From: Propionibacteriales bacterium | GTDB taxonomy: Bacteria > Actinomycetota > Actinomycetes > Propionibacteriales > Propionibacteriaceae | Direction: 5' to 3' | Length of the DNA stretch: 11,543 nucleotides | NCBI GenBank assembly: GCA_017882655.1 | Contig: JADGPB010000037.1 | Coordinates: 1 to 11,543 of the forward strand | Shown here: positions 1 to 5,620 of the stretch, piece by piece | Numbering within the stretch: the stretch's first letter is position 1 | How the letters are laid out: the number at the start of each line of letters is the position of its first letter | The notes under the pieces: generated by a model | Seen by the model: the letters and a program-made list of their open reading frames with translations, nothing else | Databases searched by the model: none | What the model was told of the DNA's origin: nothing | Program-made: the position numbers and the translations under genes

Positions 1-1
1 C

Positions 2-793
2 GTCTCGTTCCCGCGCGACATGTGGGTGACCATCCCTGGCTACGGGCTGAACAAGATCAACGCCGGTTACTCCTTCGGCGGTTCTGCTCTGGCCGTGTCG
101 ACGATCGAGAACCTCACCGGGGCGCGCATCGACCATGTCGTCGTCACGGACTTCTCCAACTTCATCCAGCTCGTCGACACCATCGGTCCGGTCACGGTCG
201 ACAACCCTGTGGGATCGATCAGGATCGTGCCGGACAGCCGTGGCGTCAAGTACGACTTCACGAAGAAGGGCCCGTTGGTGCTCACCGACGGCAACATGGC
301 CCTGGCGTACGTGCGAGAACGCGAATACCTTCCGAACGGTGATCTGGACCGAACCCTGCGCCAGCGGGCGTTCATCAGGGCGCTGGCTCTGAAAGTCGCG
401 ACCCCCGACGTGCTCGCGAATCCCGTGAAGCTGAACGCGGTCATGGAGACCGTCGGCAAGAACGTGACCCCCGACGCGGGGATGACCAACAACGTGATCT
501 ACTCGCTCGCCCTGTCCTTGACGGGGATCACCGGCTCTGACCAGATTCACATGGTCATGGCGCCGATCACCGGCTTCGGCACGAGTCCGGACGGACAGTC
601 GATCGACGTCGTCGACGTTCCTGGCGTCACCGCGCTCGGGAAGGCTCTGCAGAACGACACGATGCCCGCGTTCGTCGCGGCCCACCCGACTACGGAGTAC
701 GGCTACACGCCCTCCGGGGCCCCGTCCGCATCCACCACTGCCACCGCGCCGAAGACGACCGCCAAGGCGACAGCGACGAAGAAGAAGACCTGA
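2..793 (+). CDS. LCP (LytR-CpsA-Psr) family cell-wall ligase, 5'-truncated
   Basis: This is the C-terminal part of an LCP protein. The family transfers lipid-linked glycopolymers (wall teichoic acid-like polymers, or arabinogalactan in mycobacteria) onto peptidoglycan at the outer membrane face. The open frame enters from the left edge: the first visible residues VSFPRDMWVTIPGYGLNKIN form the family's core motif with its conserved Arg-Asp, so the ATG at position 20 lies inside the gene and is not the start. Further conserved features are HVVVTDFSNFIQLVDTIG (glycopolymer/polyprenyl pocket) and the Arg-rich stretch YVRERE...DLDRTLRQRAF that contacts the pyrophosphate. The signal anchor lies outside the window. 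The protein ends in a low-complexity Ala/Thr/Lys tail (about 30 residues, ending KKKT) and has no LytR_C domain. A perfect hairpin follows the stop at once. Family call is firm; the polymer substrate cannot be told. Confidence 0.93.
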   Translation, partial: VSFPRDMWVTIPGYGLNKINAGYSFGGSALAVSTIENLTGARIDHVVVTDFSNFIQLVDTIGPVTVDNPVGSIRIVPDSRGVKYDFTKKGPLVLTDGNMALAYVREREYLPNGDLDRTLRQRAFIRALALKVATPDVLANPVKLNAVMETVGKNVTPDAGMTNNVIYSLALSLTGITGSDQIHMVMAPITGFGTSPDGQSIDVVDVPGVTALGKALQNDTMPAFVAAHPTTEYGYTPSGAPSASTTATAPKTTAKATATKKKT

Positions 794-794
794 C

Positions 795-816
795 CTGCTG
801 ATCGGGGTATCAGCAG
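795..816 (+). terminator. Hairpin after LCP gene
   Basis: A perfect 8-bp inverted repeat, CTGCTGAT / ATCAGCAG with a 6-nt loop (CGGGGT), begins one base after the stop codon of the LCP gene. No U-tract follows, which is common for actinobacterial hairpin terminators. It most likely ends LCP transcription and insulates the regulator gene that starts at 856. An operator role is possible but less likely given the position. Confidence 0.6.
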
Positions 817-843
817 TGCCTGTCTGCGATTGAGCCGCGTGAG

Positions 844-849
844 TAGGTT
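844..849 (+). promoter_or_regulatory. -10 element, leaderless start of XRE regulator
   Basis: TAGGTT matches the actinobacterial TANNNT -10 hexamer and lies 6 nt before the ATG at 856, so transcription would start at or next to the initiation codon. No Shine-Dalgarno sequence lies at proper spacing, which fits a leaderless mRNA. No convincing -35 hexamer is visible at 16-18 nt spacing. Confidence 0.45.
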
Positions 850-855
850 CATGCC

Positions 856-1722
856 ATGGATGTCAGGAAGGATGCCGCGGAGTTCCTCCGGTCACGGCGG
901 GCCCGCCTCTCCCCGCAGGATGCAGGGCTGCCGGCGTGGGGTGGGAACCGTCGCGTGAAGGGTCTCCGTCGCGAAGAGGTGGCGCTGCTCGCCGGCGTGA
1001 GCGTCGAGTACTACGTACGGCTCGAACGCGGGAATCTCGGTGGCGCCTCGCAGTCCGTGCTGGACTCCGTCGCGAACGCTCTGCAGCTGGACGAAGCCGA
1101 ACGGGCCCACCTGCACGATCTGGCCCGTACGTCGTCGACCAGGGTTGCGGTCGGCCGCCCGACACGTCGCACGGTTCGTCCACAGGTCCAGTGGCTGTTG
1201 GACTCCATGACCGGCACGGCCGCGTACGTGCGCAACGCGCGCATCGACATCCTCGCCACCAACACGCTCGGCCGGGCTCTCTACGCACCGGTGTTCGAGA
1301 TGCCGGGCAAACCCAACATCGCCCGGTTCGTGTTCCTCGACCCCAGGTCGCAGGACTTCTTCATCGAGTGGTCGAAGGTGGCGAGCGAAGCCGCCGCGCT
1401 GCTGCGGACGCTGGCCGGCGAGAACCCGTACGACCAGGGCCTGACCGAACTCGTGGGGGAGCTGTCGACCCGTAGTGACCTGTTCCGGACACTGTGGGCC
1501 GCACACGACGTCCGCCAGCACCGTACGGGCATCAAGCGCTTCCACCACCCGCTCGTGGGTGAGATGACGTTGTCGTACGAATCCATGGCGCTCACCGCTG
1601 ATCCTGGACTGCGCCTGAACTCGTACGTCGCCGAACCCGGCAGCCCATCCGCCGAGGCGTTCAGCATGTTGGCGAGCTGGGCCACGGCGCCCGCCTCGGA
1701 GCTCGTGGGGGTCGACGAGTAG
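856..1722 (+). CDS. XRE/MmyB-type transcriptional regulator
   Basis: A cytoplasmic DNA-binding regulator of 288 aa. An N-terminal Xre-type helix-turn-helix covers roughly residues 8-90, with the diagnostic VKGLRREEVALLAGVSVEYY followed by VRLERG. From about residue 108 to 280 it matches the MmyB-like ligand-binding domain (a PAS-like fold reported to bind fatty-acid-like ligands in this family), with typical stretches such as WLLDSM, NARIDILATN and ARFVFLDP. The length is normal for the family. The ATG at 856 is preferred because it sits 6 nt behind a TAGGTT -10 element; an ATG at 851 is out of frame. The next gene downstream, 32 nt away on the same strand, is an exporter, so local control of that exporter is a plausible but unproven role. 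Ligand and targets are unknown. Confidence 0.93.
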   Translation: MDVRKDAAEFLRSRRARLSPQDAGLPAWGGNRRVKGLRREEVALLAGVSVEYYVRLERGNLGGASQSVLDSVANALQLDEAERAHLHDLARTSSTRVAVGRPTRRTVRPQVQWLLDSMTGTAAYVRNARIDILATNTLGRALYAPVFEMPGKPNIARFVFLDPRSQDFFIEWSKVASEAAALLRTLAGENPYDQGLTELVGELSTRSDLFRTLWAAHDVRQHRTGIKRFHHPLVGEMTLSYESMALTADPGLRLNSYVAEPGSPSAEAFSMLASWATAPASELVGVDE

Positions 1723-1730
1723 TCGCAGGC

Positions 1731-1746
1731 CGTATCGCGCGATACG
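1731..1746. promoter_or_regulatory. 16-bp perfect palindrome, candidate operator of the MFS gene
   Basis: CGTATCGCGCGATACG is a perfect 16-bp palindrome in the 32-nt gap between the XRE regulator and the exporter. It overlaps the likely -10 hexamer TACGTT (1743-1748), and the exporter's GTG starts 8 nt beyond it. This is the classic arrangement for a repressor operator. The upstream XRE regulator or an unlinked TetR-type repressor are both possible binders; I saw no copy of the palindrome at the XRE promoter. Confidence 0.5.
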
Positions 1747-1748
1747 TT
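1743..1748 (+). promoter_or_regulatory. -10 element, leaderless start of MFS exporter
   Basis: TACGTT fits TANNNT and ends 6 nt before the GTG at 1755, placing the transcription start at the initiation codon. There is no Shine-Dalgarno sequence in front of this GTG. The element shares four bases with the 16-bp palindrome, so a protein bound there would block RNA polymerase. Confidence 0.45.
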
Positions 1749-1754
1749 CCAGTC

Positions 1755-3416
1755 GTGAGCCAGGACAGCGCTGCCGAGCCGCCGCCCGTCGTCGCGGGCG
1801 AGACGGCTGGCCCGTCCGGGCCCCTCGCACCGTTCCGTACACCCGGGTTCGGCTGGCTGTGGCTGGGCGTGGTGATGAGCAGCGTCGGCTTCTGGGCTCA
1901 GAACGTGGGCGCCCAGTGGCTGTTCATCGACGACCCGAACGCGGCCACGATCATCTCCCTGGTGCAGACCGCGGGCACGCTGCCGATGGTGCTGTTCTCC
2001 CTGGCCGCTGGGGTGTTGTCCGACGCCTTCGACCGTCGCCGGCTGCTGATCTGGGTACAGCTGTACTTCGCGGTGGCCGCCACTTTGTTGTCCGTGCTGA
2101 CCGCCCTCGGGTTGGTCCCGCCGCTGCTGCTGCTCGCGTTCACGTTCGCGATCGGCGTGGGCCTGGCCATGCAGGTGTCCACGTGGCAGCCGATGATCAC
2201 CGAGCTGGTGCCGCGGTCCCAGATCGCCGCCGCCATCCGCCTCGACATGGTCAGCGTCAACGTGTCCCGGGCGATCGGGCCCGCGATCGCCGGTGCCGTG
2301 ATCGCCATCTGGGGCGTGGCACCGGTGTTCGCGATCAACGCCGCCTGCACGCTGTTCCTGATCGCCGCGCTGCTCCGGTGGCGCCGGCCCCCGCAGGTCG
2401 CCGCGCGCGTCCGGGAGAGGTTCCTGCCCGCTCTGCGGACCGGCGGCCGGTACGTACGGAACGAGCCGGTCGTACGGCTCATCCTCATCCGGCTGGCGGT
2501 CTTCGCCGCACCGGCCACAGCGATGTGGGCGCTGCTCCCACTGATCGCCAACCGGAAACTGGGGCTCGCGGCCGACGGCTACGGGCTCCTGTTCACCGCG
2601 CTGGGCGTGGGTGCCATCACCGCCGCGTTCAGCATGGGCAGGATCAGCCGGTACGTCTCGGCCAAGCTCGTGCTCAGCATCACCGGGGTGGTGTACGGGA
2701 TCGCGTTCGCGCTGACGATGGTCGTGCCGGGACTCGTACCGGCGCTCCCGCTGCTGTTCGTGCTGGGCTTCGGGTGGACCGCCACTGCCGCCACGCTCAA
2801 CGCCGAGCTGCAGCTGTACCTGCCGAGCTGGGTGCGGGCTCGTGCGGTCGCTGTGTACATGATGACGTTCACCGCCGCGCAGGCGTTGGCCTCGCCGATC
2901 TGGGGGCTCATCGCCCAGCACGTCAGCCTTGCCGCAGCGGTCTGGAGCGCGTCCGGCCTCGTCGTCGTCGGTGGGCTGATCGGCTTCTTCTGGAGCTTCC
3001 CGGAGAGCGGGCACCTCGACCGCCGGCCGCTGGCGTACTGGCCCGAGGCCCGCGTGCTGGAGGAGCCGGAACCAGACGCCGGTCCGGTGCAGGTGATGGT
3101 CTCCTACGTCGTACCGGCGGAGAACGTCACCGACTGGCTTCTCGCGATGGAGGAGATGCGCCGCTCTCGCGCCCGCAGCGGCGCGACACGCTGGGAGCTG
3201 TACCGGGTGGGCGAACGCGCCGACACGTACGTCGAGATCTTCACCGTCGGTTCGTGGTCGGAGCATCTGCACCAGCACGAGGTGCGGCTCACGGCGGAGG
3301 ATCAGGCCATCGAGGAGCGCGCGTTCTCGTACGCGTCCCGCCCGAACGCCGCTCTGCACCTGCTTCCGGTCATCGAGCCGCTCACGATGGCCCGGGCGGA
3401 CGAGCGCTCGACCTGA
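1755..3416 (+). CDS. MFS_3-type exporter with soluble C-terminal domain
   Basis: A 553-aa major facilitator superfamily protein of the drug:H+ antiporter-3/EntS-like group (Pfam MFS_3 type). After a short Pro/Gly-rich N-terminus, residues from about 30 to 430 form the hydrophobic transporter core. The cytoplasmic motif after the second helix reads SDAFDRRRLLI (the D-x-x-x-R-R signature), and WQPMITELVPRSQIAAAI is typical of this subgroup. From about residue 447 (VMVSYVVPAENVTDWLLAME) to 545 the protein continues into a soluble region resembling a dimeric ferredoxin-like (antibiotic-monooxygenase-like) domain, with WELYR and HLHQHEVR; this tail is usual in MFS_3 proteins but its role is obscure. 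The GTG start is supported by the -10 element 6 nt upstream. The substrate is not predictable; siderophore or drug export is the family guess. Confidence 0.9.
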   Translation: MSQDSAAEPPPVVAGETAGPSGPLAPFRTPGFGWLWLGVVMSSVGFWAQNVGAQWLFIDDPNAATIISLVQTAGTLPMVLFSLAAGVLSDAFDRRRLLIWVQLYFAVAATLLSVLTALGLVPPLLLLAFTFAIGVGLAMQVSTWQPMITELVPRSQIAAAIRLDMVSVNVSRAIGPAIAGAVIAIWGVAPVFAINAACTLFLIAALLRWRRPPQVAARVRERFLPALRTGGRYVRNEPVVRLILIRLAVFAAPATAMWALLPLIANRKLGLAADGYGLLFTALGVGAITAAFSMGRISRYVSAKLVLSITGVVYGIAFALTMVVPGLVPALPLLFVLGFGWTATAATLNAELQLYLPSWVRARAVAVYMMTFTAAQALASPIWGLIAQHVSLAAAVWSASGLVVVGGLIGFFWSFPESGHLDRRPLAYWPEARVLEEPEPDAGPVQVMVSYVVPAENVTDWLLAMEEMRRSRARSGATRWELYRVGERADTYVEIFTVGSWSEHLHQHEVRLTAEDQAIEERAFSYASRPNAALHLLPVIEPLTMARADERST

Positions 3417-3425
3417 GCCTTTGGC

Positions 3426-3431
3426 TAGAAT
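3426..3431 (+). promoter_or_regulatory. -10 element upstream of hemolysin III-type gene
   Basis: TAGAAT is a close match to the consensus -10 and lies just past the exporter's stop codon. It would give a transcript starting near 3438 with a leader of about 68 nt before the ATG at 3506. No good -35 hexamer is present at normal spacing. Confidence 0.35.
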
Positions 3432-3435
3432 TCGT

Positions 3436-3470
3436 GTCAGCCGCTCTCGTCCGCCTCTGCGGCTGCTGAC
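3436..3470 (+). other. Hairpin between MFS and hemolysin III-type genes
   Basis: CAGCCGC (3438-3444) pairs with GCGGCTG (3459-3465) around a 14-nt loop; alternatively GTCAGC (3436-3441) pairs with GCTGAC (3465-3470). The two stems exclude each other. It may be the terminator of the exporter gene or, if transcription starts at the TAGAAT element, the first structure in the leader of the next gene. Confidence 0.4.
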
Positions 3471-3476
3471 GCGAAC

Positions 3477-3488
3477 GGGGCGCGCCCC
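3477..3488. repeat. 12-bp GC palindrome before the RBS
   Basis: GGGGCGCGCCCC is a perfect 12-bp palindrome made only of G and C, ending 4 nt before the GGAAGG ribosome binding site of the downstream gene. In RNA it can fold on itself, but only as a short hairpin. It could be an operator or an accident of base composition. Confidence 0.3.
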
Positions 3489-3505
3489 GCGCGGAAGGTG
3501 TGTCC

Positions 3506-4183
3506 ATGGAATCTGAGCTGAGAAGCAGGGACGGCAGCATCCATGTCACCGATGAGCGGTTCAACGCCGCATCCCACCTTGCCGCCGCACTTTTCGCTGT
3601 GGTCGGTACCGGTCTTCTCGTGGCGCAGGCGAGCGTGCAGGGCAACCCGTGGAAGATCGTCGCGCTCAGCATCTACGGACTGTCGCTGATCACCCTGTTC
3701 ACCGCCAGCGCGCTCCACCACGGCATCGACCGCGGGCCACGGGTGAACGAGATCCTGAGGACCATCGACTACGACTCGGTGTTCTTCCTGATCGCCGGGA
3801 CGGCCACGCCGCTCGTGCTGGTGCTGTTCCGCAACACGTACGGCTGGACGGTCCTCGGTGGAGTGTGGACGATCGCCGTACTCGGCATCGTGCTGCGCTC
3901 GGTCTGGACGCGGGTGCCGAAGTACATCACCAACACCATCTACATCGCGCTCGGCTGGTGCGCGGTGCTGCTCGCGGGCGTGGCGTCGAGCGTGCCGGTG
4001 GCAGCGATCGTCCTGATGGCCGCCGGCGGCATCGCGTACACCGTGGGCTTCGTCATCTACGTGGTGGAGAAGCCCAACCCGCGGCCCGGCTTCTTCGGCT
4101 TCCACGAGCTGTGGCACGTCCTGGTCGTCGTGGCCGCGCTCCTGCACTACCTGTTGATCTACTTCTACGTGCTCCCGGCCTAG
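3506..4183 (+). CDS. Hemolysin III/TrhA-type (PAQR family) membrane protein
   Basis: A 225-aa integral membrane protein of the bacterial PAQR/hemolysin III family (YqfA/TrhA), linked in other bacteria to membrane-energetics and lipid homeostasis rather than true haemolysis. About seven hydrophobic segments follow a short charged N-terminus. The family's metal-site pattern is complete: Ser68-x3-His72 in TASALHHG, Asp88 in RTIDYD, and His200-x3-His204 in FHELWHVLVVVAALLHY, predicted to hold zinc. I choose the ATG at 3506 because GGAAGG (3493-3498) lies 7 nt upstream; the in-frame GTG at 3500 is one base from that site and too close. This is one of few genes here with a clear Shine-Dalgarno sequence. 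It stands alone, and its 3' end faces the small membrane protein 11 nt away. Enzymatic activity is unproven for the family. Confidence 0.92.
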   Translation: MESELRSRDGSIHVTDERFNAASHLAAALFAVVGTGLLVAQASVQGNPWKIVALSIYGLSLITLFTASALHHGIDRGPRVNEILRTIDYDSVFFLIAGTATPLVLVLFRNTYGWTVLGGVWTIAVLGIVLRSVWTRVPKYITNTIYIALGWCAVLLAGVASSVPVAAIVLMAAGGIAYTVGFVIYVVEKPNPRPGFFGFHELWHVLVVVAALLHYLLIYFYVLPA

Positions 4184-4194
4184 GCCCAGGTAGC

Positions 4195-4419
4195 TCAGTC
4201 CTTCGTACGCCTGACGGTCACGAAGCGCCATACCAGTACGTAGAGGATCCACGCCGGGGCCATCGTGATCACGAACGGCCGGATCGTGTCGCTGTTCGAG
4301 TGCGAGTGACTGTCGAAGATGAGGAAGACCACGACGCTGGCGGCAACGAGCATTGCCGCAGATCCCACCATCGCCATCCTTCGCCCACGCATAGGTCCAT
4401 GATCCCTCTCGGGCGGCAT
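4195..4419 (-). CDS. Small two-helix membrane protein, unknown function
   Basis: I do not recognise this protein. From the ATG at 4419 it has 74 aa: a basic N-terminus (RGRRM), a hydrophobic segment at about residues 18-35 (MVGSAAMLVAASVVVFLIF), a short polar loop with DSHSHSNSD, a second hydrophobic segment at about 49-68 (FVITMAPAWILYVLVWRF), and a basic tail (RRTKD). This looks like a hairpin inner-membrane protein with His/Ser-rich outer loop. Third codon positions are mostly G or C, which supports real coding. The start is uncertain: ATGs at 4431, 4422 and 4392 are also in frame, as is a TTG at 4440; GAGAGG lies 12 nt before the 4392 ATG. It converges on the hemolysin III-type gene. No function can be assigned. 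Confidence 0.6.
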   Translation of the reverse strand: MPPERDHGPMRGRRMAMVGSAAMLVAASVVVFLIFDSHSHSNSDTIRPFVITMAPAWILYVLVWRFVTVRRTKD

Positions 4420-4550
4420 CATCGGAAGCATCGGGGTCAAGGATCGGTGATCGCCAGAACGGTACCGTCGTCGGCTTCAAACCGGCTTGTGTGGCCTTTC
4501 AGAGCGACGGCGGTACCGATCTGACGATGCGGATGCGGTACCGCGACAGC

Positions 4551-4581
4551 AAGAACCCCCGCCCTGTGGGCGAGGGTTCTT
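4551..4581 (-). terminator. Intrinsic terminator of tRNA-Pro
   Basis: On the minus strand the transcript reads AAGAACCC, then TCGCCC, loop ACA, then GGGCGG and GGGTTCTT. All 14 positions of the stem pair, with a single U-G wobble; on the plus strand the same position would be a C-A mismatch. This asymmetry shows the hairpin is made from minus-strand RNA, 13 nt downstream of the tRNA 3' end. The U-rich second arm completes the intrinsic terminator. Confidence 0.88.
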
Positions 4582-4594
4582 CCTGGGAAACCAA

Positions 4595-4671
<77 letters not shown>

Positions 4672-4692
4672 ATGGCCCGGAGGCCGAAGTGG

Positions 4693-4721
4693 AGTCTAGC
4701 CCATGACGAGCGCTGGCTCAC
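4693..4721 (-). promoter_or_regulatory. Promoter of tRNA-Pro
   Basis: On the minus strand a -10 TAGACT (4698-4693) lies 21 nt before the mature tRNA 5' end, with a partial -35 GTGAGC (4721-4716) at the ideal 17-nt spacing. The -35 overlaps the stop codon region of the metallophosphoesterase gene, so the promoter is carved into the gene end. Confidence 0.6.
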
Positions 4722-5620
4722 ACCTGGTTCGTACGCGGGACGAGGGTCAGCAAGCTGGCCTCCGGGCGGCAGGCGAAGCGGTACGGCGCGTACGGGCTGG
4801 TGCCAAGGCCGGCGGAGACGTGCAGCGCGGAGGTGCGGCCTCCGTACGTGTGGGAGCTGAGCCCCTTGACCCTTGCCGCGTCGAGGTCGCAGTTCGTCGT
4901 CAAGGCCCCGTAGAACGGCACGCACACCTGTCCGCCGTGCGTGTGACCGGCCATCAAGAGGTCCACGCCGTCGGCGGTCATGGCGTCGAGCAGCCGCAGG
5001 TACGGGGCGTGCGTGACGCCGATCGACAGCACCGCGGCCGGATCGGGAGGCCCGGCCACCGCGCCGTACGCGTCGAGCTTGAGATGGGCGTCCTTCGTAC
5101 CGCGCACTTCGACCAGCCGGCCGTCCACGGTCAGCACCACGCGCTGGTGCTCCACGTCATGCCACCCGCGCTCCACCAGCGTCGCCCGCAGCTCGCGATG
5201 GGGCAGGATCTCGCGCAGCGGTTTGCCGTCCCGTGCGGGCCCCAGGTAGCGCAGCGGGTTCACCGGGTTGGGCGCGAAGTAGTCGTTCGACCCGAAAACG
5301 AAGACGCCGGGGAGGGCGAGGAGTCGTGCGTACGCCTGGTAGACCATCGGCAACGCCTCCGGCTGCGACAGGTTGTCGCCGGTCGTCACCACCAGGTCCG
5401 GACGCAGCCCAGCAAGGCTGTCGACCCACCGCACGAGGTTGCCGCGGTCGGTCGACAGGTGCATGTCGGAGACGTGCAGGACAGTCAGCGGCCGCTGGCC
5501 GACCGGCAGCACCGGCACCGTGAAACGACGCAGCGTGAACGCCTGCCGTTCGATGAAGGCGCCGTACGCGAAGCAGCCGACTCCTGTCAGGGCGACGGCT
5601 GCGGCGGTGCGACCGATCAC
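4718..5620 (-). CDS. Membrane-anchored metallophosphoesterase
   Basis: A 300-aa calcineurin-like phosphoesterase with one N-terminal membrane segment (about residues 4-22, TAAAVALTGVGCFAYGAF), probably with the catalytic domain outside. All metal-ligand motifs are visible: SDMH (Asp52, His54), GDN (Asp82), GSND (Asn112), THAP (His204) and GHTHGGQ (His226, His228). GSND in place of GNHD is usual in the actinobacterial members. An upstream ATG at 5701 would overlap the PBP gene by 85 nt; I choose the GTG at 5620 because it shares the sequence GTGA with the PBP stop, giving translational coupling, and because homologues begin just before the membrane segment. It corresponds by position to M. tuberculosis Rv3683. 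The substrate is unknown; a cell-envelope phosphoester is a guess from the coupling with the PBP. Confidence 0.93.
   Translation of the reverse strand: MIGRTAAAVALTGVGCFAYGAFIERQAFTLRRFTVPVLPVGQRPLTVLHVSDMHLSTDRGNLVRWVDSLAGLRPDLVVTTGDNLSQPEALPMVYQAYARLLALPGVFVFGSNDYFAPNPVNPLRYLGPARDGKPLREILPHRELRATLVERGWHDVEHQRVVLTVDGRLVEVRGTKDAHLKLDAYGAVAGPPDPAAVLSIGVTHAPYLRLLDAMTADGVDLLMAGHTHGGQVCVPFYGALTTNCDLDAARVKGLSSHTYGGRTSALHVSAGLGTSPYAPYRFACRPEASLLTLVPRTNQV

Noticed and set aside
1281..3359. Very long (692-codon) minus-strand open frame opposite the XRE and MFS genes.
   Set aside because: It is antisense to two well-supported family genes; its product is Arg/His/Gly/Glu-rich and low in hydrophobic order, as expected from the shadow of high-GC coding DNA.
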